64,000 bases of DNA from Bathynomus jamesi. Its lineage: Eukaryota; Arthropoda; Malacostraca; Isopoda; Cirolanidae. Numbering within the stretch: the stretch's first letter is position 1; each line of letters starts with the position of its first letter. Position numbers and translations under genes: made by a program. Location: assembly GCA_023014485.1 (NCBI GenBank), contig JAJOZX010007504.1:62001-126000 (forward strand), in the 5' to 3' direction. Under the pieces are notes generated by a model. It did not search any database. It was not told the DNA's origin and saw only the letters and a program-made list of their open reading frames with translations. This document shows, piece after piece, positions 10,516-20,186 of the stretch.

Positions 10516-10738
10516 GTAAGTAAATATAGGTACTAATATATTTATATTTCATAAAGAAGTTTATATTGTAAATTGTAACCTAAATTAGCTATTTAATTTT
10601 AATAGGGTAGGCTATATACTGTGCTACTGAATGCATATGTTTTGAATATTTTATACGAATAGCCTATAACCAAATGTTGAGGTTTTAAAATTATTTTCCA
10701 ATGTGTTTAGAGTTTACATTACCCTACTTTATTTGCAG

Positions 10739-11517
10739 AATCACTACAAATTATTGACAAAGACATAGCAACTAGACTGAATCTGATACCAGGACAGAAA
10801 CTTTGCTCAACATGCTTCTCTAGAGCCAAGACGATTGAAGATGAAAAAGACTCAGGTAGTGATGAATATGTTCCAGAAGAAATAGTTAAGGAGACATTTG
10901 ACGAAACGTTAGGTTCACTAGAATGCTCACCCATTAAGTATGTAAGAGCAAGAGATCGAAAGTTTTACGCGAAAAGGAAACTAAAGCAAATTGAAACATC
11001 AACAAAATCAAAGCTGTCAAAAGTACTTCATATGAAGCCTAGCATTTTGGATGAGGAAGCGGAGAAACCTATAGAGAGTGAGGAAGAAAAGTGTTATCAG
11101 CATATGATAGAGGAACTGAAAGAAAAGTGTAAAACTAGTACCAGACAAGAAAAGATACAAATTCTAACACTCCTTCCAATTGGTAAAACCTGGTCCAGAG
11201 AAAGAATTATGAAAGAATTTGAAGTGTCAGCCAGAATGGTTAATGCTGTGAGGGCCTTAAAGAGAAAAGAAGGTATCCTTCCTATAATGAGAAATAAAAA
11301 GAGTAGCAAGGGTATAAGCGATGAAATAAAGGAAAGAGTGATAGAATTTTTCCAAAACAATGAATATACTAGAGAATGCCCTGGTAAAAAAGACTACAAA
11401 TCAATAAAAACACCACAAGGGAAGGTTCACAAGCAGAAAATACTGTTGTTGACAAATATCAGAGAATTATATACGCTTTACAAAAATAAATATCCAAATC
11501 AAAGTTTTTTGAACTGA
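10739..11517 (+). CDS. GGTCATTC-family gene, exon 2 (HTH-like region)
   Basis: Begins after TTTATTTGCAG. It completes the N-terminal Cys set (GQKLCSTCFSRAK), continues through an acidic linker (SDEYVPEEIVKE) and a basic stretch (RARDRKFYAKRKLKQ). A helical segment follows (ILTLLPIGKTWSRERIMKEF, then EVSARMVNAVRALKR) that resembles a helix-turn-helix, and CPGKKDYKSIKTPQGK. The frame closes at TGA 11515-11517, just after a run of six T (11505-11510). A -1 slip on TTTTTTG would carry translation straight into the downstream core (FFELRPKWC), so exon 2 and the next ORF are one gene separated by a frameshift. Confidence 0.7.
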
Positions 11518-11531
11518 GACCAAAATGGTGT

Positions 11532-12986
11532 ATGGGTGTGGGGAGTAAAGGATCACACAATGTATGCATTTGTGAAATACACCAGAACTTTAAACTTTTA
11601 TGTGAATCACTCCCCGTCAAAGTAGAATTAAGAGAGTTACTAGGGAAAATAGTCTGCAACACTGAAACCAGAAACTGCATGATTAATAACTGCAAAACAT
11701 GTCCTGGTTTAAATGAATTACGGGATTGGCTTCTTACCATTTTTGAAAACAATGATTATGACATGGATGATGAGGTTTCCTTTAAGCAGTGGCTTCATAC
11801 AGACCATACCCAACTGGTCACAATGACAAAAAGTGTTTCGAATGTAGTAGAAGACATATGTGAAAGTGCAAAAAAGTTGAAAGTACACCATTTCATAGCA
11901 AAAGCCCAATCAAAATATTTGTCCGACTGTAAAGAAAACCTCAATGATTCTACAGCATTAGTGCTTGTTGACTTCTCTGAAAACTATAGTTTTATAATTC
12001 AGGATGCCGTACAAGGGCATCACTGGGACAATACCCAGGCTACCTTGCATCCGGTAGTCTGCTATCAAAAAGTTGATGATGAACTAAAAGTTACAAATTT
12101 TTGTGTAATATCAGATTCACTTACACACAACACAACTGCAGTTCATTCTTTTTTATGTGAAGCCTTGAAATTACTTAAAAGTCAGAATCCTAAACTAAAA
12201 CATATTTGTTACTTTAGCGATGGCGCAGCAAGTCAATATAAAAACTATAAAAACATCATTAATTCAGTGTTACATGAAAAAGATTTCCAACTAACATGTG
12301 AATGGAACTTTTTTGCCACCTCTCACGGAAAGAGCCCCTGTGATGGTGTTGGTGGCACCGTCAAAAGGTTAGTTGCCCGGGCAAGTCTACAAGCAACAAG
12401 TAAAGGTCACATCACCAATCCAAAAGAGATGTTCGATTGGTGCAAATCTAATATTAATGGTATACAATTTCTGTACATTGATTCAGCTAAAATTGAGGAA
12501 AATGCTAATTTATTTGAGTTAGAAAAAAGGTATTCCTTAATTAAGACAATCCCAGGAACCCGTTCATATCACTGCTTTAGACCTTCATCAACAGGCATTA
12601 AACTGTACAAAATTTCTAGTGATGAAAATTTCTTTAACGTACAACTTTCCTTCCTCAATGCTACACAAGAAAATGTGGCTTACCAATATAAACCTGGTAC
12701 ATATGTGGCCTGTTTCTATGAAGGTGACTGGTTTGTTGGAAACATAGTTGAAGTGTGTGATACTGAGAAGGATCTATTAGTAAATTTCATGAAAAAGAAT
12801 CCTTTTAAATGGCCTGAACAAGAGGACGTTTGCTGGATTCCATTCCAACATGTTTTGTGTTCAATTGAACCACCTACAGTTGCTGGGAAAATGGGGAGAC
12901 AGTACAAGTTATCAAATGATTGTTTATCTAAAATTGAGGAGTATTTTAAAAAAAGCCTAAGTAACTACAGACCTGTATCAAGCTGA
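11532..12986 (+). CDS. GGTCATTC-family transposase core with Tudor-like C-terminus (484 aa)
   Basis: An intact 484-codon frame, although the true protein probably continues from exon 2. N-terminal Cys residues are 12, 14, 24, 42, 49, 54 and 57. A putative RNase-H-like core follows: LVDFSENYSF (D147), CYFSDGAASQYKN (D230) and ATSHGKSPCDGVGGTVKR (D271). The D230-D271 spacing of 41 is the same in copy 3. I infer a D-D-D catalytic triad. Residues ~383-445 (YKPGTYVACFYEGDWFVGNI, NFM, CWIPFQHVLC) resemble a Tudor-like barrel. The ORF ends SNYRPVSS with TGA at 12984. It could be a trans-acting source for copy 2, whose own frame is broken. Confidence 0.8.
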   Translation: MGVGSKGSHNVCICEIHQNFKLLCESLPVKVELRELLGKIVCNTETRNCMINNCKTCPGLNELRDWLLTIFENNDYDMDDEVSFKQWLHTDHTQLVTMTKSVSNVVEDICESAKKLKVHHFIAKAQSKYLSDCKENLNDSTALVLVDFSENYSFIIQDAVQGHHWDNTQATLHPVVCYQKVDDELKVTNFCVISDSLTHNTTAVHSFLCEALKLLKSQNPKLKHICYFSDGAASQYKNYKNIINSVLHEKDFQLTCEWNFFATSHGKSPCDGVGGTVKRLVARASLQATSKGHITNPKEMFDWCKSNINGIQFLYIDSAKIEENANLFELEKRYSLIKTIPGTRSYHCFRPSSTGIKLYKISSDENFFNVQLSFLNATQENVAYQYKPGTYVACFYEGDWFVGNIVEVCDTEKDLLVNFMKKNPFKWPEQEDVCWIPFQHVLCSIEPPTVAGKMGRQYKLSNDCLSKIEEYFKKSLSNYRPVSS

Positions 12987-13512
12987 ATAATAAATTGCCA
13001 ATTTATGGCTGTGAGGCCATGGAGTGTTGAAGACAATCAGACTTAAAGCCTGAGTACAATAATAAATTCCTGAGTCAGTGTCTAAACATAAGAGTTATTA
13101 GCTATATATAAGTTTACATACGAATTTACATAAAACAACACATATAAAAAAAGAATATGAACTTATAGCCAATAATTCACATGCTTAAAAACTCAGGAAT
13201 TCATTATTGTATATAGTTAAGTACTGTACACTTGTATTAAGGGAAGTAATACAACAAAGCTACTTAAATTTAAGGTTTTGTACTGAAAATGGTGGTTACT
13301 GCTAGTTTATCTGTACTAACTGCATAATTTAAATTACTAGGAAGTGCTTAAAGAGCAGTAGAACACGGTTCTACATGATTTACTTAGGTAGATCCAAGTA
13401 TTGAGCCTACAAGCTGGTCCATCTGTTGTGTTAACTGCAAATGTAGTAATAATCTAGGTATATATTATGTCTTTTTTATGAGTAAAACTTATTTAGATAA
13501 TTTAACATTTGT

Positions 13513-14349
13513 GAATTAACTTACCAAGTAATAAAATGGAAGTAAAATTACAATTCAATGTTGTAAAAAGAAATTTAAACATTTCAAAATTTTGAAAAAA
13601 TTCAGAATTTTTCACAAAAAGTACTTTTCTTTGAATAGCCAAAACTATATGAAGGAGTTGAGTTGAGATCTATTCCTTAAAATATGTTTTTGTACACATA
13701 TGTATCTTTCTTTACTAGAAGTATCAACTCCCTGACTAATTTCGAACACCTTTATATTAAGCCCCAAAGTTGATGTTAATTTTGCAAATTTTGTGAAAAT
13801 ATCAACTTTTGGAAATTTTTAAAAATAGAAATAAATCCTTTTTTGGTTATTTTTTTTTCACTCATAAATTTACAACCCATAGAGACTATTAGGAGTATTA
13901 AAACAGCTGTGATTGATGTAGAACTAAGACTTTTGAAAATGGTAGTCGTAAAAGTGGGAGGAATTGATGCAAGCTTCAAAATGGAGCCATGTTTAAGCCC
14001 TTGTAACTCAGAAACTATTTGTTCCACAGCCTTTTAGCTTGCAAAATTGAAAAGCTCACCGGAAGTTGTATTGGCATGACAAATCTGAAGCTTCTACTCC
14101 TATTGGAAGACACTTTTCAAGGCCTCTCAAAATGAAGGCATTGGACGATCAAGCCAAACATGGGCATTTTTTGTCGAAGGTGGGGGCCATTTAAGCGACC
14201 ATAAAATTAAAAGTTTTTGACTGAGGAAGCTAAAATTTTAGATTTAAGCTATTGAATGGTGTATGAATCAACCCTGAAAATTTGAAGAAAATCAGAGATG
14301 GTCACCCGACCAACTTTCTGAAATCTGTACCAGTTGAGCTGGAATGAGA
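13513..14349 (-). repeat. Right terminal inverted repeat of copy 1
   Basis: Inverted partner of 9192-10015. It ends ..GTTGAGCTGGAATGA(GA). Between the gene stop (12986) and this repeat, ~530 AT-rich bases have no gene. Confidence 0.85.
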
Positions 14350-14445
14350 CTCCAATTTATTCTTATTTCTGCCCATTTTCGTCAATTTTTACCCATATTT
14401 TCCCCCATTTTCGCTTTTGTAATTTATTTTTTATTTTCATTTCAG

Positions 14446-15732
14446 CCATCTGGTGGTGAAGCTGAAGAGTTCAAGCCAAGGAGGCACCCAAGTGGAGGTT
14501 ACAGCTTTTTGAAAACCCCCAAATATGCCATGGAACTGATCAGGGGTGATGTTTCTTCCAAACTTGGGGCAAGTCTTGCTAATGCCTTCCTCCTGGACCT
14601 ACAAGCTATGGACCTGCTTAAGCCTGGCCTTGATGTGAAACAGATAATAGTTGGTAAGTCGAAAATGGACAGGGAAAAAGATAGAATGAAAGTGAAAAGT
14701 GATTAAAAGCACAATGAGGGTCTGGAAAAGTTAGTCTGTATTGGGGTTGATGGGAAAGTTGACAAGGACACTTTGCTGTACAGAGAAGTTAAGGATGAAA
14801 ATGGGGAGACTAAGCTGAAGAAAGGAAAGGGACAAGAGCACCATTTGACTTTCACAAAGGAGCCGGGAACTGAAAGTGGAACATATCTTACTCACAGTCA
14901 TCCCAATTAAAGGTGCGACTGGAGTTGTTCTTGGTGAAGAAGTTGCTAGTGTCTTGGAGGAGTTTAACAGTGTTCATACCCTGAAAGCTGTCCTCCTTGA
15001 CAACACAAATACAAATACTGGCTGGGAGGGAGGCCTTGTAACAGCTCTGGAAAATAAAATTGAGCAGAAATTGCACACCATTGGCTGTTCACTTCATCAG
15101 AATGAGCTTCCTTTCAGAGCTGTTTTCAAGCATTTTGATGGCAGTACCAAAAGTCCCACTGCTTTCACTGGTCCACTGGGAAAACTCTGTGAAATTGACT
15201 ACCAAGATCTGCCACAAGTGGAATTCACCAAACTCAGTGGCCCCCTGGATGACATAGAATTTGCTGAGGAGACACTGAATGATCTCAGTAGCGACCAGAG
15301 GCTTCTTTTGGAGTATGTGCTTGGAATTTCTAGGGGCAAAGTCAACCCAAGATTTGCTGCCTGGAAAATTGGACCATTAAACCATGCAAGATGGTTGACT
15401 TTGGCAATTAGATTGATGTGTCTGTGGACCAGCAGTGCTTACCCTCCAGAACTACAGGATAAGCTTTACCAGGCCATCAAGTTCATTGTGGAAGTGTATG
15501 CAGTCAGTTGGTTTGAGATCAAAAGGGACAGCAAGTTCCACAATCAGCAGCTGTACATCTTCAACATGATCCAGAGGATCAAGCAGCAGTCTGAAGAAAT
15601 CCAGGCTGTTGCTTTCAAGAACCTGAAGTACAATGCTTTTGCCTTGCTGCCCGAGAATGTGCTGTACTCCATGATGAAGTCTGATGACTTGGAAGTGAGA
15701 GAAGCTGCTCTCAAGAAAATTCTGTCCATCAG
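14446..15732 (+). pseudogene. LPT-family transposase-like gene, exon 3 (core)
   Basis: Begins after TTCATTTCAG and ends ATCAG|GTAAGC. The core contains VCIGVDGKVDKD (first acidic residue), VLLDNTNTNTGW (second acidic residue), IGCSLHQNELPF (C-x2-H-like) and KIGPLNHARWLTL, in the same order as the elements at 2656 and 42624. An in-frame TAA (near 14704, after KVKSD) and a frameshift near 14890 (LTHS to VIPIKGATG) break it. The downstream frame is open for 286 codons. Splicing onto exon 4 keeps phase (AG+A, Arg). Confidence 0.75.
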
Positions 15733-16266
15733 GTAAGCATTTATTAATTTTAAAAAATGTGAAAAAAAAATTTGATTATGGGGATTTATTTAATGAAAAA
15801 AAGGCCCGAGTTCTATAAATCCCCATAATGAAATTTTTTTTCACATTTTCTTATCCCAATTCACCCTCTCCCCTCTGATAACACTGGTATGCATATGAAA
15901 TTTTTTTGTCTGCTGTGAGGGTTTTTTCAACTCATATTATATAATTCGACCATGCTGAATTCGAAAATGACATTGGTTTTCCTCAATCAGGTCAGGTTTT
16001 TCCTCTATTAGCCATTTATTATAAGTCCAATTTTATCCCCAAATTTATTGATTTTTTTAGCTTAAACACTGTAGATACGAGTAATATCATAAGAACACTC
16101 GTGAAAAATGAAAACATTGTGTGAATAAATACTTTTATTCATACAATGAATATGGAAAAAAGTTTATTGAGGAAGGAATGAAGTTTTTTTGGCTTTCCAT
16201 CTGTTTTTTTCTTCGGGCACATCTCGCTTCAAACACCAGCAATAGTCCGCCAGCATATTGATATCC

Positions 16267-16312
16267 CAGTTTCCCTGGTACCTCTCTTCCAGTTTCCCTG
16301 GTACCTCTCTTC
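16267..16312. repeat. 23-bp tandem duplication in the FHQDI gene
   Basis: The unit CAGTTTCCCTGGTACCTCTCTTC occurs twice without a gap (16267-16289, 16290-16312), duplicating the codons for EERYQGNW. Since 23 is not a multiple of 3 it shifts the frame. Beyond it the original frame (DINMLADYCW) continues to the stop. Confidence 0.9.
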
Positions 16313-17578
16313 CATTATTTTGATATCTTGGTGAAATCGTTCACCCTGTTCCTCACTATAATCCCCGCAATTTTCAGGAAAATAGTCCAAGTGGGACCAC
16401 AAAAAGTGCATTTTTATGGACATGCGCGACCCATGAGCTTTGAAAGCTTCCATCAAGTTTTTGACAACGGACTCGTATTCTGGACCGTTACGCTTGCCAA
16501 GAAAATCAGTGACAACCGATTTGAATGCCTGCCAGGCATTCTTCTCAGTTGGAGTCATTGCGTTTTTGAACTGAGTATCCTTGATCAAAGTTCGAATTTG
16601 AGGACCATCAAAAACCCCAGCATTTAGTTTAGCATCAGATATATGAGGAAATTTACTCTCGAGATATCGGAATGCTGAACCCTCCTTATTCATTGATTTG
16701 ATGAAATTTTTCATCAAGCCCAGCTTAATATGAAGTGGTGGGAGCAAAATTTTTGTTGGTGGTACAAGGGGCACTGAAATGACATTATGCGACCCAGGTT
16801 CAAAATTCTCTCTGGATGCCCATTCACGCTGTGCATAGTGCTTCTCATCCGCTCAGCTATCCCATTTGCAGAGGAAACATGGGTATTTCGTGTATCCCCC
16901 TTGCATTCCCAATACAAATGCCACAATCTGAAAAAAAATGAAAATATTTAAAGAATTTAGAGAATTTGTTCTATCAGATAAAAAAAATCTATGCATTGGA
17001 CTGTATCACTTCTGTGGGGAAGTTAAGTGTTCTTATACGCTCTCAAATAACCTTTGGAAAAACAACATAGTCAATAGCAATAGTTTACTTATGATATTAG
17101 TATTACCTTCAAATCTCCACAGATCCTCCAGTTATGTTGGTCGTATACGAGAGCATCCAGTAAAATTTTCATGTTATCGTAGCTCTCAGTAAGTTGTACG
17201 GAATGTGCTACAGGGACTGATGCAACCCTATTCCCAATGTTGAGAAGTACTACTTTCAAACTTTGTTTAGACGAGTCTATAAATAGCCTCCATTCTGATG
17301 CGTTATATGGCAGGCCCAAAGATTTGATTAGCCCCTCAACATTGCAGCAGTACACTAAGGAAGAGGTATTTTCGTGCACTGCAAAAAACTTGCGGAATTC
17401 TTCCTCTCGTTTCCTATATCAGGAGAATGTTGTTCCCGGAGCCAGCAAGTTGTCCTCTCGAAGTCGTGAGCCCAAGATCTCAGCAGCTAATTTGGAAAGT
17501 CTGGTAAGATCATTAAGTTTGGCCTGGTTGAGAGGCCTCGGCTCATTTGAAGAGGTATTTTGAGGTATATACGACTGG

Positions 17579-18528
17579 CAGGGCCGGTTTTAAGCCGATT
17601 AGACCGATTTGTTCAAATTGGGCCCCGCGCCCGCGCTCGAGTAGGGGATGCTATGATGAATTAATGAGTGTCCAGTGTGCACGAAGTTTCTTGTTACTGT
17701 GAAGGCAGTGAAACTATTCAGTCCATCCTCGTATATCTATGTTTCAATGTTTTATTGCTAATCATTTGTTTATTTGTTTTGTAATTTCAGTTTATCGTCG
17801 CCGTTTAGCTTTTTTTAAAAAAAGGTAATTTGTGGACGATATTCAAACCCTCAACACAGAAAGAGCGCTGTTAATGAGATTATATAACATAAAGCTTGGA
17901 ATGTAAAGTTGTGTTGTTTGTTAAATATGTCCAAATTGTTTATATGTCCAAACTGCAAACTTGAAGTGTCTTAAGCCTGCATGTAACAGAGAAATGTGGT
18001 GGTAAGTAGATCCTACATATTAAATTAACTAGTTTTTGCCTCATTATCATAGAGAGCATTTACATTTCTATTTACTAGAGCTTGTTCTTTTGCCCCCTGC
18101 GCTTTTCTTCTTACTCCCAGGCTTTTAAAAATCATGAAATCTTTTGCTTTAATCATTAGATGCATACATGCACATCTTTATTATTTTTCAGTGCCAGGGA
18201 GTCTTTATTGTGAATGATTTTGTTTTTTGTTTTGTAATTTCAGTTTATCGTCGCCGTTTAGCTTTTTTAAAAGAAAAGTAATTGAAAAAGCCCTTACATC
18301 ATCGTCATCATGGCAAGCACAAGCAGAGATAGAGACAAAGGGCGAAAGTATTTGAGCGGCAATCAGAAACGAGCACTGGCCAAGGCTAAGGCAGCTGAAA
18401 ATGAAAAACAAAGAGGTGCTCTAGCGAAATTTCTTGTCACTCCAACTTTGAAACGACAACGGGTAGAGGGCCCCACTAGGCGCTAACAATTTTCTAATTG
18501 GGCCCCGCACTTCCTAGCGCCGGCCCTG
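17579..18528 (+). mobile_element. Non-autonomous hAT element with an N-terminal gene scrap
   Basis: A 950-base element with termini CAGGGCCGG and CCGGCCCTG, flanked by a perfect 8-bp duplication ACGACTGG (17571-17578, 18529-18536), inserted in exon 2 of the FHQDI gene. Removing it restores that frame (DQSQS-YIPQNTSS). Inside, 18310-18486 on plus encodes MASTSRDRDKGRKYLSGNQK.. followed by GALAKFL, like the N-terminal start of hAT (ZMYM/TTF-type) transposases. A ~34-base block (GTTTTGTAATTTCAGTTTAT..) occurs twice, at ~17776 and ~18231. Confidence 0.9.
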
Positions 18529-18814
18529 ACGACTGGGACTGGTCATTGGTCATTGATTCATCATCAGAATCATCGAAGTCCAGGGTTTGAGGTGGGTCGG
18601 GTATTGGAATTCCAGGACCATGGGGTACAGGTCTCATAGCAGAAGGAATGTCAGGGTATACAACAATGTGTTTATTCTTCTTGTTAACTCCTGAAAATAG
18701 AAACACAGAAACATGGATATAAAACTTGCATATGAAATAGAAGAAGCATTCAGACAGTGGCGGCTCGTGAGGGAAGGCTGCGGTCTGTAAGATATGAAAT
18801 AGATCGATGGAGTC

Positions 18815-18888
18815 TGTATATTTTCTTTCTTTTTCATTCATATTGTCCCTTCGGGGACAATATGAATGAAAAAGAAAGAAAATATACA
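18815..18888. repeat. Perfect 35-bp-arm hairpin closed by TTCG
   Basis: Arms 18815-18849 and 18854-18888 are exact reverse complements (TGTATATTTTC..ATTGTCCC and GGGACAAT..TATACA). They are separated only by TTCG, so RNA from the plus strand would form a stem capped by a C(UUCG)G tetraloop. It lies in the intron between exons 1 and 2 of the FHQDI gene, ~60 bases from a MITE-end-like CAGTGGCGGCTCGTG at 18755. Confidence 0.9.
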
Positions 18889-19818
18889 ATCATTGTATAT
18901 GTAAATGTAACTTGTATAACAATATGTATGTGTAAATATATTTTCTATAACAATATGTATATGTAAATGTATGATTACCATTATGGTGAATATTATGCTA
19001 TATACGGTGAATATTACATTATGGTGAATATTATGTCAAGTTTCATACGAGGATTTCAAAATATTTAAGAAAAATAAATTTATAAGCCCACCTTGGAGGT
19101 TTGTCATGCAGAAATAGCAATCTGTCACGTGATCCTTTCCTTCTCTCCAAATCATGGGAATTCCAAAAGGCAAAGATTTCGCTCTGCCTTTGCTCCATCT
19201 TCTCAAATTTTCAATGCACATCTTGCAGCACATATGAGGGGCGAAATTTTTTTCCTGGTCCCCTAGCTTAATTCCAAAGTATGCTCTATACATTGTCTTC
19301 ACAAATTTAGTGATTTGGGACTGGTTATTTGGCATGGTAACCGTCCCACATATGCAGCAGAATCTATTGGGATCATTTTTACACGCTCTATTCATTATGA
19401 AATATTTTATCTATATGCCTGAAAAGTAAAAAAAGATATTATACAAGTGAAACAAGTGATGATAGATGTTACTGTTCCAATTCCGCTTTGACAAAATCAC
19501 AAAAAATTCTATTTTACTTATGAGGCCATAGCCGGATAACCTGAGCTGATTGAGAAAAACGGATTGCAGATTCAAAATCAGCAGGAAAAACTCTATAAGA
19601 ATCACTTACAAAACCCTTGACAGCAAAATTGATGCATACCAGTGTAATGGAAATAATCTTACCTTCTTTCTGAAAAAAAATTCGATTATAGAGATTTATA
19701 GAACTAAGGTTTTTTTTGTTTTTTTAATTTGTTTAATTTAAATCAGCAATTCTGAGACTAATAGGGATTAAATCTTAAACTGGAATAAAAGATAAATTAA
19801 TTATTATTATTCTTTCAG

Positions 19819-20186
19819 AAGTGGGAAGCCAGCCAAGAAAGAGAGGCTGAAGAAGATCATAGCCATCAACATTGAAGCTACCCACTGGTCAGAACTAATC
19901 AACCTTTCTCAAAGTGGCATCTGTGAACCTGCTCTCACAGAAGACTTTTCTGACCAGGAGCTTCAAGAAGCATTGCTGAATGGCACCAAGCTGGAGCTGC
20001 CTGATCTGCCTTCACATTCTCAGTGTTGAAAGGGCCATGAAGCTGACATCTGAAGCTTCCCATACTGTTTATGGACTTGAATCAAGGCACAAACACATTC
20101 TGGCCAGAGCCCTAAGCCACCAGATGAGGCCTTCCTTTGCTTCTAAGGGCTCTTACAGTGAAAATTATGATGATCTTGGGATCTAA
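19819..20186 (+). pseudogene. LPT-family transposase-like gene, last exon
   Basis: Follows TTATTCTTTCAG and joins exon 3 in phase. It reads SGKPAKKERLKKIIAINIEA, THWSELINLSQSG and LPSHSQC, then needs a frameshift (near 20024) into VERAMKLTSEASHTVYG and HKHILARALSHQMRPSF, ending at TAA 20186. A polyadenylation signal AATAAA lies at 20233. The length and charge resemble the C-terminal helices of the family's other members. Confidence 0.7.

Larger units (their letters stand above)
9192..14349 (+). mobile_element. GGTCATTC-family DNA transposon, copy 1 (nearly intact)
   Basis: A 5.16 kb element with TIRs of ~820 bp starting GGTCATTCCAGCTCAA, enclosing a three-exon gene on plus. It is nearly identical to copy 2 (58089-63257), which indicates recent activity. 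It sits in an intron of the large hAT-like element. Unlike copy 2 (CAAAGG) and copy 3 (CTGCTG), I find no 6-bp duplication here: ATTATG on the left, CTCCAA on the right. By eye I cannot match the family to a named superfamily. Confidence 0.85.
16164..19395 (-). pseudogene. FHQDI-family transposon gene, four coding blocks, few breaks
   Basis: Exon 1 (19395-19092) reads MNRACKNDPNRFCCICGTVT with later C-x2-C pairs (MCCKMCIENL, CYFCMTNLQ). Exon 2 (18690-17107, interrupted by the MITE) carries IPSAMRPVPHGPGIP, EILGSRLREDNLL, EWRLFIDSSKQSLKVVLL and WRICGDLK. Exon 3 (16927-16164) carries GYTKYPCFLCKWDS, KILLPPLHIKLGLMKNFI, SHLDYFPENCGDYSEEQ and GERFHQDIKIMEERYQG. Splice sites are consensus and phases fit. 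Breaks are TGA at 17419-17421 (in FSxYR), TGA at 16853-16855 (in DSxAD) and a 23-bp tandem duplication. The family recurs at 41497-50400. I do not know a named domain; the Cys-rich N-terminus and the acid/His motifs suggest a transposase. Confidence 0.75.
15801..19710 (-). mobile_element. FHQDI-family DNA element, copy 1 (minus strand)
   Basis: Lies wholly inside an intron of the hAT-like gene. Probable inverted termini: GAGTTCTATAAATCCCC at ~15807 and GATTTATAGAACTAAGG at ~19690, both bordered by an A-rich run. A second inverted copy of the left terminus at 15757-15791 makes a small local palindrome. Its gene is spliced on the minus strand. The element is further split by a hAT MITE (17579-18528). 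I could not define a target duplication. Confidence 0.55.

Noticed and set aside
11532..12986. 484-aa ORF as a host gene
   Set aside because: It lies between long TIRs and has a near-identical copy in an element with a clear target duplication.
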